Below are positions 43,050 to 51,630 of a stretch of 64,000 nucleotides of DNA, piece after piece. Source of the stretch: DATARH01 sp036489765 (GTDB lineage Bacteria > Pseudomonadota > Alphaproteobacteria > ATCC43930 > CGMCC-115725); contig DASXFE010000060.1 in the NCBI GenBank assembly GCA_036489765.1, positions 10,986 to 74,985 on the forward strand, written 5' to 3'. Every line of letters starts with the position of its first letter. Position 1 is the stretch's first letter. Under the pieces are notes generated by a model, which was not told the origin of the DNA, ran no database searches, and worked only from the letters and a program-made list of their open reading frames with translations. Both the position numbers and the translations under genes were made by a program.

Positions 43050-43135
43050 CGTCATCCCGGCGAAGGCCGGGACCCCACTTCCCAACCGATCCTGCGTTTC
43101 AACGGGGGCGGGGGCCGGCCTTGGCCGGGATGACG
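43050..43135. repeat. extended CGTCATCCCGGC palindrome
   Basis: Outer 12-bp perfect arms CGTCATCCCGGC / GCCGGGATGACG with about 60 nt between. The right arm ends 22 nt before the Ldh-type start, so it may fold in the mRNA leader. Confidence 0.88.
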
Positions 43136-43157
43136 AATTTTCCGGGTCGGAACCAGG

Positions 43158-44180
43158 ATGACGAAGACACATGGCTCCAACTACCTCGACCCCGACCGGC
43201 CCGGCGCGACCCGGCTTGGCGTCGCGGAGGCGCGGGCGCTCGGCGAAGGCGCTCTCGCCCGCATCGGCTACTCCGAGGACGACGCTCGCATCGTCGTCGA
43301 CCAACTCGTCGACAACTCGCTGTGCGGCTACCGCTTTGCCGGGCTGCCGCGCATCCTCGCGATCGCGCGCGAGGCCAAGTCGCAGAACACGCGCACGCCG
43401 GTGACGGTCGTTCACGAGACGCCCGCGGCGGCGCTCGTCGACGGCGGCAACAATGTCGGGTATGTCGCGGTCTATCGCGGCGCCGAGATCGCGATCCGGA
43501 AGGCCCGAGAAAACGGGGTCGCCGCGGTCGGCGTCTACAATTCCTATTTCAGCGGCCGCAACGCCTATTACCTCGAGCGCATTGTCGAGGCCGGGTTTGT
43601 CGGCATGCACAGCGCCAGCGGGTCGCCGCATATCGTGCCGCCGGGTGCGACGCGGCCTGCGCTCGGCACCAACCCGGTCGCGTTCGGGTTTCCGTCGGCG
43701 GACGGGCCGGTGATCTTCGACATCGGCACCGCGTCGTTGATGTGGGGCGAAGTGCTGCTGTCGGCGGAGACCGGCGAGGAATTGCCCGAGGGCACCGCCT
43801 TTGACGCCGAGGGCAACCCGACCCGCGACGGCAAGGCCGCGGCAAAGGGCGGAGTCGCGGCGTGGGGTGGGCACAAGGGCTACGGCCTCGCCTTTGCGAT
43901 CCAGGCACTGGGGCTCCTCGCCGGGGCCGCGATTCCGCGCGGGCTCGTGCAGGATTACGGGTTCCTGTTCTTCGTCGTGGATCCCGGGGCGCTCTTGCCC
44001 GGCAACCCGTTCGCCGAACAGATGGCCGGGCTCGTCAAGGCGATCCAGGCGACGCCCCGCCGCGACGGGGTCGAGGAGATCCGCATCCCGTCGCAGCGCG
44101 CCTTCCGAGAGCGCGAGCGGCGCCGGGCCGAGGGCATCCTCGTCGACGGCGCCGTCATCAAAGCCTTGACGGCGCTATAG
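43158..44180 (+). CDS. malate/L-lactate dehydrogenase-family (Ldh) oxidoreductase
   Basis: A 340-residue NAD(P)-dependent oxidoreductase of the type II malate/lactate dehydrogenase family. Recognisable are LGVAEARALGEGALARIGYS at the N-terminus, the glycine-rich VDGGNNVGYVAV, HSASGSPHIVPPGAT, TNPVAFGFPS and the AWGGHKGYGLAF segment with the substrate lysine region. It reduces or oxidises 2-oxo acids or imines such as ureidoglycolate or delta-piperideine carboxylate. Its stop overlaps the palindromic CTATAG that also ends the minus-strand remnant. Confidence 0.82.
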   Translation: MTKTHGSNYLDPDRPGATRLGVAEARALGEGALARIGYSEDDARIVVDQLVDNSLCGYRFAGLPRILAIAREAKSQNTRTPVTVVHETPAAALVDGGNNVGYVAVYRGAEIAIRKARENGVAAVGVYNSYFSGRNAYYLERIVEAGFVGMHSASGSPHIVPPGATRPALGTNPVAFGFPSADGPVIFDIGTASLMWGEVLLSAETGEELPEGTAFDAEGNPTRDGKAAAKGGVAAWGGHKGYGLAFAIQALGLLAGAAIPRGLVQDYGFLFFVVDPGALLPGNPFAEQMAGLVKAIQATPRRDGVEEIRIPSQRAFRERERRRAEGILVDGAVIKALTAL

Positions 44181-44563
44181 CCCCGCTCCGATCAGCGCCG
44201 GGTTGGTGGTGTGGAAGTTCCACTCCGCGCCGACATTCCCGACCGCGACATAGGTCGCCTGGTCGTGGGCGATCGTGCCCAGCACCAACGCGCCGTTGCC
44301 CGTCGGCGTCGTTGAGCACATCGCCGGTGCCCTCGAACACCCACGCGTTCGGCGATCGTGGCGCCGGGCGCAAAGCCCGCCACCGTTCCATTGAGCACCG
44401 ATTTCCGCTCGATGACGACGATGGAGCCGCTATCGTCGAACGACACGGCAACGTCGTTCGCGCCGCTGATCGTCCCGTAATTGGCGATCGTGGCCAACTC
44501 GCTCTGGTTGCTCGGAAGGCCGGCAACCGCGATGCCGGTGAGACCGGGCCGCCGCCCCATCAC
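44175..44563 (-). pseudogene. frameshifted 3' remnant of an autotransporter/haemagglutinin-repeat protein
   Basis: Three reading frames must be joined. First GLPSNQSELATIANYGTISG and SFDDSGSIVVIERKSVLNGT, then (after a shift near 44350) WVFEGTGDVLND, then (near 44300) NGALVLGTIAHDQATYVAVG and a final GAEWNFHTTNPALIGAGL-stop. The alternating IANYGTISG / GTVAGFAPGATI style is that of secreted beta-helix repeat proteins. The 5' part of the gene is absent. Confidence 0.6.
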
Positions 44564-44731
44564 TCGAAATCAAGAGAACCGGCGCGCGCTGTTCCCGCCG
44601 TCGCCAAACAATCTAAATCTTCCTCAAATCCGATCGATCGCAAACTCCGCGCAATGCACAAACTCCGCGCATGATCGACGCGCCCGCCGCGCGCCCGTAA
44701 GATCGTGCCGGAAACCAGCGGAGACTGCGCC

Positions 44732-45625
44732 ATGCCCATCACCATTCGCCAGGTCGGCCCCTGTCTCGCGGGCGAGGTCGACGGCATCGACATGCGCAGG
44801 CCGCTCGCCGCCGCCGAGGTCGCCGAGATCCACGCCGGCATGGACCGGTATGCCGTGCTCGTGTTTCACGGGCAGGACATCGACGACGAGCAGCAGCTCG
44901 CCTTCACCCGCAGTCTCGGCGAGATCGAGATGACGCTCAACACCGGGCTGCGTGCCGAAAACGAATACCGACTGCCGCCGACCTTTGCCGATGTCTCCAA
45001 CCTCGACCAGCACAACCGGCCGATGGCGCGCGACGACCGGCGCCGCCTATTTTCGCTCGGCAACCGCCTCTGGCACTCCGACAGCTCGTTCAAGACGATT
45101 CCGGCAAAATACTCGCTGCTGCATGCGCGCAAAATCCCGTCGAAAGGCGGCAACACCGAGTTCGCCGACATGCGGGCCGCCTGGGACGCGCTCGACGACG
45201 AGACGAAAGCCGCGTGCGAGGGCCTCGTCTGCGAGCACAGCCAGATGTATTCGCGCCAGTTGATCGGTTTTTTCGAGCTCAGCGACGAGGAGCGCGAGCG
45301 GTTCAAGCCGGTCTATCAGACACTCGTCCGCACCCATCCGGTGACCGGGCGCAGATCGCTCTACCTGGCGGCGCATGCCGGCGCGATCGTCGGCTGGCCG
45401 ATCCCCGAGGCGCGGGCCTTCCTGCGCGACCTCAACGAGCATGCGACGCAGCGCCGGTTTGTCTACTCGCATAAATGGGCGGTCGGCGACCTCGTCATGT
45501 GGGACAACCGCCAGACGATGCATCGCGGCCGGCCGTTCCCGGCCGAGGAACCCCGCGATGTGCGCCGCACGACGCTGGCCGGCGACGGCCCCACGGCCTC
45601 CCAGCAGCAGGCGGCAGCAGCGTGA
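44732..45625 (+). CDS. TauD/TfdA-family 2-oxoglutarate dioxygenase, copy 2
   Basis: A 297-residue oxygenase. Fe(II) ligands are H115 and D117 (LWHSDSSF) and the distal His of QTMHRGRPF, with the 2-oxoglutarate Arg in DVRRTTL. This copy has a longer central loop than the TauD-like gene at 38630 and more closely resembles TfdA-type aryloxyalkanoate dioxygenases. GGAG lies 9 nt before the ATG at 44732. The upstream 44640-44671 stretch has a direct repeat CAAACTCCGCGCA of unknown meaning. Confidence 0.85.
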   Translation: MPITIRQVGPCLAGEVDGIDMRRPLAAAEVAEIHAGMDRYAVLVFHGQDIDDEQQLAFTRSLGEIEMTLNTGLRAENEYRLPPTFADVSNLDQHNRPMARDDRRRLFSLGNRLWHSDSSFKTIPAKYSLLHARKIPSKGGNTEFADMRAAWDALDDETKAACEGLVCEHSQMYSRQLIGFFELSDEERERFKPVYQTLVRTHPVTGRRSLYLAAHAGAIVGWPIPEARAFLRDLNEHATQRRFVYSHKWAVGDLVMWDNRQTMHRGRPFPAEEPRDVRRTTLAGDGPTASQQQAAAA

Positions 45626-45703
45626 TTTAACATAGTTGATCCGCCCGAACTTTTTGTTTAGGCGAATTGGACCGTTGTCCGGCTACCCTCGTTAAAGGGG
45701 GGC

Positions 45704-46444
45704 ATGAACGACGTCTTCGAATTCGTCGCGCTCGATCGGGCGCCCGGCCGCAACGGCCTCCCTTACAGCCGGTGGCGCGGTTGGCTTCGAACGGCCATCC
45801 ACTTTTTCTGCTATCACCTGATCCTGAAAAGCCGAGCCACCCGGCGGGCGCGCACCGCCGGATTCCGGCTGGTGGTGCGGCCGACGGTGTTCCACCCGGG
45901 TTGCTTTATCACCAGTGAATTCTTCGCCTCGTTTATCGGTCGGCTCGATCTCACCGGCCTCCGCGTCGCCGATGTCGGAACCGGCAGTGGCATCCTCGCG
46001 CTCGCGGCCGCGCGCGCCGGCGCCGCGCAGGTCACCGCGATCGACATCAATCCCAACGCCGTCCTGACCGCCGCCGACAACGCGCAAGCCAATGGCTACG
46101 GAGACCGGGTCACCGCGGTTTCCTCGAACCTGATGTCGGCCCTGACGCCGGAGCCGCAATTCGACGTCATCATTTCGAGCCCGCCCTCCTTCGCCGGCGA
46201 GCCGCGCGACCTCGCCGACCGCGCGTGGCATGCGGGCCCGAACTACCGCGATATCACGGCGCTGTTCGACCAGGCCCGCGAGCGGCTTGCCCCGAAAGGC
46301 CGGATGTACCTCCTCGTCTCCTCCGACACCGACCTCGCGCTTTTCAGCCGGCTGATCGCGGGGGCCGGCTTTCGCATGCGCGAAGCCGCGCGCCGCTCGA
46401 TCCTGATCGAAGCCTTGATCATCTACGAACTGGCACCGCTGTAG
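45704..46444 (+). CDS. class I SAM-dependent methyltransferase (PrmC/small-domain-like)
   Basis: A 246-residue methyltransferase. The SAM motif I is VADVGTGSGILALAAARAGA, motif II VTAIDINPNAV and the N/DPP-type motif reads SSPPSFAGEP. The S-P-P variant replaces the NPPY of glutamine or adenine N-methyltransferases, so the acceptor is uncertain. The N-terminal 60 residues are basic and include a hydrophobic stretch (AIHFFCYHLIL). AAAGGGGGG precedes the ATG. An AT-rich leader (45626-45700) probably holds its promoter. Confidence 0.75.
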   Translation: MNDVFEFVALDRAPGRNGLPYSRWRGWLRTAIHFFCYHLILKSRATRRARTAGFRLVVRPTVFHPGCFITSEFFASFIGRLDLTGLRVADVGTGSGILALAAARAGAAQVTAIDINPNAVLTAADNAQANGYGDRVTAVSSNLMSALTPEPQFDVIISSPPSFAGEPRDLADRAWHAGPNYRDITALFDQARERLAPKGRMYLLVSSDTDLALFSRLIAGAGFRMREAARRSILIEALIIYELAPL

Positions 46445-46530
46445 CTTCCGCTTGCCCAACAGCTTCTGCTTGACAGGGGCGCGCACGGGTCTAGCGTCCG
46501 CGGGTCAATTCTTCCCCCGGAGGAAACCCG

Positions 46531-47145
46531 ATGATCGTCGAATTCCGCACGTACCGCCTGAAGCCCGGCACGGTCGCCACCGCCGAGGAGCGGTTCGGCC
46601 AGGCCCTGCCGGCGCGCACCAAGGTGTCTCCGCTCGCCGCCTTCTGGCACACCGAGGTGGGCCCGCTCAACCGCATCATCCACGTCTGGCCCTATGACAG
46701 CTTCGAGCAGCGCACCCAGGTGCGCGGCCAGAAGATCGAAGGTTGGCCGCCGGCGATCCGCGAGTTCGTCGAAGAGCAGCAGAGCGAGATCTTCATCCCC
46801 GCGCCGTTCTCGCCGAAACTCGAGCCGCGCCGGCTCGGCAATCTCTACGAGATCCGCATCTACACGCTGGCGCCGGGCGCGATCCCGGGGCAGATCGAGC
46901 GCTGGGCCGGTGCGATCGACGCTCGCCAGAAGTACTCCCCGCTCGCCTTCGCCGGCCATTCGGAGCTCGGCGGCCTCAACCGCTGGTGCCACATCTGGGC
47001 CTACAAGGACGCCGCCGAGCGCTTTGCGGTCCGCGAAAAGGCCCGCGCCGACGGCGTCTGGCCGCCCAAGGGTGGCCAGCCCGGCCAGACCTTGATCCAG
47101 GAAAACATGCTGGTCGTCCCGGCATCATTCTCGCCGCTGCGTTAG
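46531..47145 (+). CDS. NIPSNAP-family protein with two tandem domains
   Basis: A 204-residue protein with two repeated ferredoxin-like NIPSNAP modules: IVEFRTYRLKPGTVATAEERF near residue 2 and YEIRIYTLAPGAIPGQIERW near residue 107, each ending in an L-N-R-(x)-HIW-type segment (LNRIIHVWPY, LNRWCHIWAY). The biochemical role in bacteria is unknown. GGAGGAAA precedes the ATG. A hairpin follows at 47156. Confidence 0.83.
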   Translation: MIVEFRTYRLKPGTVATAEERFGQALPARTKVSPLAAFWHTEVGPLNRIIHVWPYDSFEQRTQVRGQKIEGWPPAIREFVEEQQSEIFIPAPFSPKLEPRRLGNLYEIRIYTLAPGAIPGQIERWAGAIDARQKYSPLAFAGHSELGGLNRWCHIWAYKDAAERFAVREKARADGVWPPKGGQPGQTLIQENMLVVPASFSPLR

Positions 47146-47155
47146 CTGGACAAAA

Positions 47156-47180
47156 CCCTCTCCCGCGGCGCGGGAGAGGG
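47156..47180 (+). terminator. hairpin after the NIPSNAP gene
   Basis: Perfect 11-bp arms CCCTCTCCCGC / GCGGGAGAGGG, 3-nt loop, 11 nt past the stop codon. It lacks a T-run, and the following GGTGAGGGC suggests membership of the CCCTC hairpin family. Confidence 0.55.
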
Positions 47181-47297
47181 ACCACTCACAGAGCGAGCAG
47201 GGTGAGGGCCCGGCGCGAATTGCCTCGGAGCCCCTCATCCTTCCATCGCTCCGCTATCGCGGCGCGGACGGTCGAGCGGGGCTGAACCGCCCGGTCC

Positions 47298-47475
47298 TCA
47301 GTATTCGACCGCGTAAACCTGACCTTCGATCCGCAGCGCCGCGTCCTTGTCTTGCGCCAGCCCGCCGTGCGGCGGCCATAGATCGTGCCCGTGTCGCCGA
47401 TCATGAACCCGGTCGAGTCGATCCGCTCGAGCGGCACACCGGCGAGGTCGAGCCGCCGCACCACGGCGCAACCGC
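47298..47475 (-). pseudogene. short frameshifted remnant downstream of aroC
   Basis: Reads VRRLDLAGVPLERIDSTGF and MIGDTGTIYG in one frame, then switches to HGGLAQDKDAALRIEGQV and ends YAVEY-stop in another. Both halves have coding-like composition, and the switch occurs near 47380. The intact family cannot be named. A sequencing error in a very short gene is the alternative. Confidence 0.35.
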
Positions 47476-47476
47476 C

Positions 47477-48547
47477 TCACCCCCGGATCGCCTTGGCCCT
47501 GAGCAGATGGTCGGCCAAGACGCAGGCCATCATCGCCTCTCCGACCGGGACGGCGCGGATGCCGACGCAGGGATCGTGGCGGCCGTGGGTCTCGATCTCG
47601 ACCTCGTTGCCCTCGGCGTCGACCGTGCGCATCGGGTGCAGGATCGAGCTCGTCGGCTTGACGACAAAGCGCACGATGACGTCCTGCCCCGTCGAGATGC
47701 CGCCGAGAATGCCGCCGGCGTTGTTCGACAGGAACGTGACTTCGCCGTCCTTCAACCGCATCTCGTCGCCGTTGACCTCGCCCGACAGCGACGCGGCCCC
47801 AAATCCGGCGCCGATCTCGACGCCCTTGACGGCGTTGATGGTCATCATCGCGCGGGCGAGATCGCCGTCGAGCTTGTCGTAGATCGGCTCGCCGAGCCCG
47901 GCCGGGGCGCCGCTCGCCACCACTTCGATGATCGCCCCGGCCGACGATCCGGCCTTGCGCACGCCGTCGAGATACTCCGCCCACTGCACCGCCATCTTCG
48001 CGTCGGGACACCAGAACGGATTGGCCGCGGTCGCGGCCCAGTCCCAGCGCGCGCGATCGATCGCATGGGGCCCGATCTGCACCAGCGCACCGCGGATCGC
48101 GATCCCCGGCCCCAGCACCTTGCGCGCGACCGCACCGGCCGCCACCCGCGACGCCGTCTCGCGCGCCGAGGCCCGACCGCCGCCGCGATAGTCGCGGATG
48201 CCGTATTTCTTCCAGTAGGTATAGTCGGCGTGGCCGGGCCGGAACCGGTCGGCGATGTTGCGGTAGTCCTTCGACCGCTGGTCGGTGTTCTCGATCAAGA
48301 GCTGGATCGGCGTGCCGGTCGTCTGCCCCTCGAACACACCCGACAGGATCTTGACCTGGTCGGCCTCCTGCCGCTGCGTCGTGTAGCGCGACTGGCCCGG
48401 CCGGCGCTTGTCGAGATAGACCTGGATATCGGCCTCGCCGAGCGGGATCTGCGACGGCACCCCGTCGACGACGACCCCGATCGCCGGCCCGTGGCTTTCG
48501 CCCCAGGTCGTAAAACGGAATTGCGTGCCGAACGAGTTGCCAGCCAT
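47477..48547 (-). CDS. aroC: chorismate synthase
   Basis: A 356-residue enzyme converting 5-enolpyruvylshikimate 3-phosphate to chorismate using reduced FMN, the last shared step to aromatic amino acids. Signatures seen are GESHGPAIGVVVDG, RRPGQSRYTTQRQEAD, HADYTYWKKYGIRDYRGGGR and GGILGGISTGQDV. Full length. ATG at 48547 lies 10 nt after the fabI stop, so fabI-aroC form an operon as in many Alphaproteobacteria. Confidence 0.97.
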   Translation of the reverse strand: MAGNSFGTQFRFTTWGESHGPAIGVVVDGVPSQIPLGEADIQVYLDKRRPGQSRYTTQRQEADQVKILSGVFEGQTTGTPIQLLIENTDQRSKDYRNIADRFRPGHADYTYWKKYGIRDYRGGGRASARETASRVAAGAVARKVLGPGIAIRGALVQIGPHAIDRARWDWAATAANPFWCPDAKMAVQWAEYLDGVRKAGSSAGAIIEVVASGAPAGLGEPIYDKLDGDLARAMMTINAVKGVEIGAGFGAASLSGEVNGDEMRLKDGEVTFLSNNAGGILGGISTGQDVIVRFVVKPTSSILHPMRTVDAEGNEVEIETHGRHDPCVGIRAVPVGEAMMACVLADHLLRAKAIRG

Positions 48548-48557
48548 CAGCCAGCCC

Positions 48558-49358
48558 TCAAACCGTCGAGATGTCGGGCGCGTCGACCCGCTTCATGCCG
48601 ACGACGTGGTACCCGCTATCGACGTGGTGAACCTCGCCGGTGACGCCGGCCGACAGGTCGCTCAGCAGGTACAGCCCGGCCCCGCCGACATCCTCGATCG
48701 TCGTGTTGCGCTGGAGCGGGGCATTGAGCTGGTTCCATTTGAGGATGTAGTGGAAGTCGCCGATCCCGTACGCCGCCAGCGTCTTGATCGGGCCGGCCGA
48801 GATCGCGTTGACGCGGATATTGTCGCCGCCGAGATCGGCCGCGAGGTATTTGACGCTCGCTTCGAGCGCGGCCTTTGCCACCCCCATTACATTGTAATGC
48901 GGCATGACCCGCTCGGCGCCGGCATAGGTCAGCGTCAACAGGCTGCCGCCCCCGGTCATCAGCGGCACCGCGCGGCGGCTCAGATCGGTGAACGAGAAGC
49001 ACGAGATTTCCATCGTGCGCAGGAAGTTCCCGCGTGAGGTCGCGACGTATTTCCCGGTCAATTCGTTCCGGTCGGAGAACGCGATCGCGTGGACCAAAAA
49101 ATCAAGTCTGCCCCAGCGCTCGGCAATCGTCGCGAACACCGCATCGAGGCTCGCCTCAGAGGTAACGTCGGCCTCGAGCATCAGATCGCTGCCGAGGCTT
49201 TCGGCGAGCGGCCGCACGCGCCGGCCCAGCGCCTCGCCCTGATAGGTAAAGGCGAGCCCGGCGTCGTGCTCGTGCAATGTCTTGGCGATGCCCCAGGCGA
49301 GCGAACGGTCGTTCGCGACGCCCATGATGAGGCCCCGTTTACCACTCATCAGCGGCAT
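48558..49358 (-). CDS. fabI: enoyl-[acyl-carrier-protein] reductase FabI
   Basis: A 266-residue NADH-dependent enoyl-ACP reductase of type II fatty-acid synthesis. The cofactor loop is GVANDRSLAWGIAK, and the catalytic tyrosines Y145 and Y155 with K162 lie in LTYAGAERVMPHYNVMGVAK. GAGGGGGA lies 5-6 bases upstream of the ATG at 49358. The open frame extends 21 codons further without support. It is divergent from pdxH. Confidence 0.96.
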   Translation of the reverse strand: MPLMSGKRGLIMGVANDRSLAWGIAKTLHEHDAGLAFTYQGEALGRRVRPLAESLGSDLMLEADVTSEASLDAVFATIAERWGRLDFLVHAIAFSDRNELTGKYVATSRGNFLRTMEISCFSFTDLSRRAVPLMTGGGSLLTLTYAGAERVMPHYNVMGVAKAALEASVKYLAADLGGDNIRVNAISAGPIKTLAAYGIGDFHYILKWNQLNAPLQRNTTIEDVGGAGLYLLSDLSAGVTGEVHHVDSGYHVVGMKRVDAPDISTV

Positions 49359-49487
49359 GAAATCCCCCTCGTGGCCGGACCTCAGGGTTATCGGCCGGAC
49401 AGGAGCCTCGCATACCCCCATCCTACACGAACGCGCGCCCCGCCGTCAGCCATTGCCCTAGGGCGCGGCGCGGAGTACCGGTTGCCC

Positions 49488-50081
49488 ATGATCGACGACA
49501 TCGCCGAATTGGAGCCGCTGACGCCGTTCCGCCGCTGGTGGGACGCCGCCGCCGCCAAGGAGGATCTCGCCGAGGCGCTGAGCATCGCTACCGCAACCGC
49601 CGCCGGCGTACCCTCGGTGCGGATGGTACTGCTGCGCGGGCTCGACGAGCGCGGCTTTGTCTTCTATACGAATCTCGACAGCCGCAAAGGCGACGAGCTT
49701 TCCGCCAACCCGCGCGCCGCCGCCTGCTTTCACTGGAAGTCGCTCGCTCGCCAGGTGCGGATCGAAGGTGCCATCTCGATCGTCGCCAACGCCGAGGCCG
49801 ACGCCTACTATCACTCCCGCGCCCGTGAGAGCCAGATCGGCGCCTGGGCCTCGGACCAGTCGCGCCCGCTGGTCGACCAGGCGACGCTGATGCGCCGCTT
49901 TGCCGAGGCGACCGCGCGCTTCGATGGACAGAACATCGTCCCGCGCCCCGCGAACTGGTCGGGCTATCGCCTCGCGCCGGAGCGGGTCGAGTTCTGGCAG
50001 GAATTGCCGCACCGGCTGCACGACCGCCTCGTCTTCACCCGCGACGGCGCGGGCTGGCGGCGCCACCGTCTCTACCCGTGA
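49488..50081 (+). CDS. pdxH: pyridoxamine 5'-phosphate oxidase
   Basis: A 197-residue FMN enzyme making pyridoxal 5'-phosphate. Conserved segments are PSVRMVLLRGLDERGFVFYT, ANPRAAACFHWKSLARQVRI, YYHSRARESQIGAWAS and the C-terminal WSGYRLAPERVEFWQ with DRLVFTR and WRRHRLYP. The ATG at 49488 is chosen. The stop overlaps the GTG start of the cation transporter (GTGA). Confidence 0.95.
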   Translation: MIDDIAELEPLTPFRRWWDAAAAKEDLAEALSIATATAAGVPSVRMVLLRGLDERGFVFYTNLDSRKGDELSANPRAAACFHWKSLARQVRIEGAISIVANAEADAYYHSRARESQIGAWASDQSRPLVDQATLMRRFAEATARFDGQNIVPRPANWSGYRLAPERVEFWQELPHRLHDRLVFTRDGAGWRRHRLYP

Positions 50082-51007
50082 CCGTCGCGACGATCGAGCC
50101 CGAACGCGCGCGCCGGCTGCGCACGCGTGCGACGTACGCTGCACTCGCCGTCGCCGTCGTTCTGATCGCGGTGAAGCTCGCCGCCTGGCTCGGCAGCAAC
50201 TCGGTAGCCCTCTTGTCGAGCCTCATCGACTCGCTCGTCGATGCCGCCGCGTCGGTCGTCAATTTCATCGCCGTCAAGCATGCGATGAGCCCGGCCGACC
50301 GCGAGCACCGCTTTGGCCACGGCAAGGCCGAGCCGTTGGCCGCGCTTGGTCAATCCGCCTTTCTGGTCGGCAGCGCGCTGCTATTGCTGGCCGAGGCGGC
50401 GCAGCGCTTGATGTCGCCGCAGCCGGTCGAGAACGGCCTCGCCGTGATCGTCGTCATGGTGTTCTCGACGATCGCCGCCGCCGGCCTCGTCGCCTTTCAG
50501 CGCCATGTCGTCGGCCTGACCCGCTCGCTCGCGATCGGCGCCGACGAAATCCATTACCGCGGCGACGTGATCCTGAACCTGGCGGTGATCGCCGCGATCG
50601 TGCTGAGCACCTGGCTCAAATTGCCGCTCCTCGACCCGATCTTCGGCGCCGGCGCCGGGATTTGGATCATCTGGCGCGCGATCGGGATCATGCGGCTCTC
50701 GTTAACCCAGCTGATGGACCAGGAGCTGCCCGACGAGGAACGCGCCCACATCCGCGGCATCGCCGAGCGTCATCCCGGCGTCAGCGCCGTGCACGACATG
50801 CGCACCCGCGTCGCCGGCCCGACCGCCTTCATCCAGCTCCATCTGGAGATGGACGGCTCGATGAACCTCTTGCGGGCGCATGAAATCACCGACGGCGTCG
50901 AAGCCGAGCTGCGCGAGGCCTATCCGGCCGCCGAGATCATCATCCACCAGGACCCCGCCGGCCTCGAAGAGCCCCCGGCATTTCCCCCGCGCGAGGCAGC
51001 GCGGTAA
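50078..51007 (+). CDS. cation diffusion facilitator (FieF/CzcD-like metal efflux)
   Basis: A 309-residue CDF transporter that exports divalent metals such as Zn2+ or Fe2+ in exchange for protons. Helix 2 carries SLIDSLVDAAASVVNF with the metal-site aspartates, and the loop HRFGHGKAEPLAAL is typical of FieF. The cytoplasmic C-terminal domain includes HDMRTRVAGPTAFIQLHLEM. GTG start overlaps the pdxH stop by four bases. Confidence 0.9.
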   Translation: MTVATIEPERARRLRTRATYAALAVAVVLIAVKLAAWLGSNSVALLSSLIDSLVDAAASVVNFIAVKHAMSPADREHRFGHGKAEPLAALGQSAFLVGSALLLLAEAAQRLMSPQPVENGLAVIVVMVFSTIAAAGLVAFQRHVVGLTRSLAIGADEIHYRGDVILNLAVIAAIVLSTWLKLPLLDPIFGAGAGIWIIWRAIGIMRLSLTQLMDQELPDEERAHIRGIAERHPGVSAVHDMRTRVAGPTAFIQLHLEMDGSMNLLRAHEITDGVEAELREAYPAAEIIIHQDPAGLEEPPAFPPREAAR

Positions 51008-51013
51008 CGCATC

Positions 51014-51099
51014 GTCATTGCGAGGAGCCGCAGGCGACGCGGCAATCTCGGACAAGGCGCGCACCCGGCCCGAGATTGCTTCGCTGCGCTCGCAATGAC
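51014..51099. repeat. hairpin repeat of the GTCATTGCGAGG family
   Basis: Left GTCATTGCGAGGAGCC, right CTCGCAATGAC, with internal GGCAATCTCGG / CCGAGATTGC arms. It lies between the convergent CDF and HIT genes. Relatives at 17715 and 31217. Confidence 0.9.
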
Positions 51100-51103
51100 G
51101 GGG

Positions 51104-51469
51104 CTAGCTCGCCCTTTGCAGCATTGGTCCCAAATCCCTGCCGCCGACGATGTGCAGGTGAAAGTGCGGCACGTCCTGATGCGCCGCCTCGCCGTGATTG
51201 GCGATGATGCGGTACCCGCCTGCCGCGACCCCCTCGTGCTTCGCAATGAGCCCGATCGCGCGCAGAAACGCCGCGTGCTCCGCCGCCGAGCCTTTCTCGG
51301 AGAAATCGTCCGCCGACACATATTCCCCTTTCGGGATCACGATCACATGCGTCGGCGCCTGCGGGTTGATGTCGCGAAACGCCAGCACATGCTCGTCCTC
51401 GAACACCTTGGTGCAGGGGATCTCGCCACGCAGAATGCGGGCGAAGACATTGGTGCGGTCGTAGGGCAT
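51104..51469 (-). CDS. HIT-family (histidine triad) hydrolase
   Basis: A 121-residue HINT-like protein that hydrolyses nucleoside phosphoramidates or similar. The histidine triad reads HFHLHIVGG near residues 103-111, and FARILRGEIPCTKVFEDEH is the standard N-terminus. Start at 51469 is supported by length. It lies between two repeat elements. Confidence 0.92.
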   Translation of the reverse strand: MPYDRTNVFARILRGEIPCTKVFEDEHVLAFRDINPQAPTHVIVIPKGEYVSADDFSEKGSAAEHAAFLRAIGLIAKHEGVAAGGYRIIANHGEAAHQDVPHFHLHIVGGRDLGPMLQRAS

Positions 51470-51495
51470 GAATTCTCTCTCGTTGCAGGAGCGCG

Positions 51496-51615
51496 GTGCG
51501 TCCTTCGAGACGCGCTCTGCGAGCGCTCCTCAGGATGAGGAAAGACAGGGCGCGGCAGAATAGCCGTTCCTCATCCTGAGGAGCACCCTGCAAGGGTGCG
51601 TCTCGACGGACGCAC
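51496..51615. repeat. large two-part palindrome (CCTCAGGATGAGG family)
   Basis: Outer arms GTGCGTCCTTCGAGACGC and GCGTCTCGACGGACGCAC; inner arms GAGCGCTCCTCAGGATGAGG and CCTCATCCTGAGGAGCACCC. The style matches dispersed repeats commonly seen in alphaproteobacterial genomes. Located between HIT and ccrM. Confidence 0.88.
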
Positions 51616-51630
51616 GAGGCCGAACCCGGC

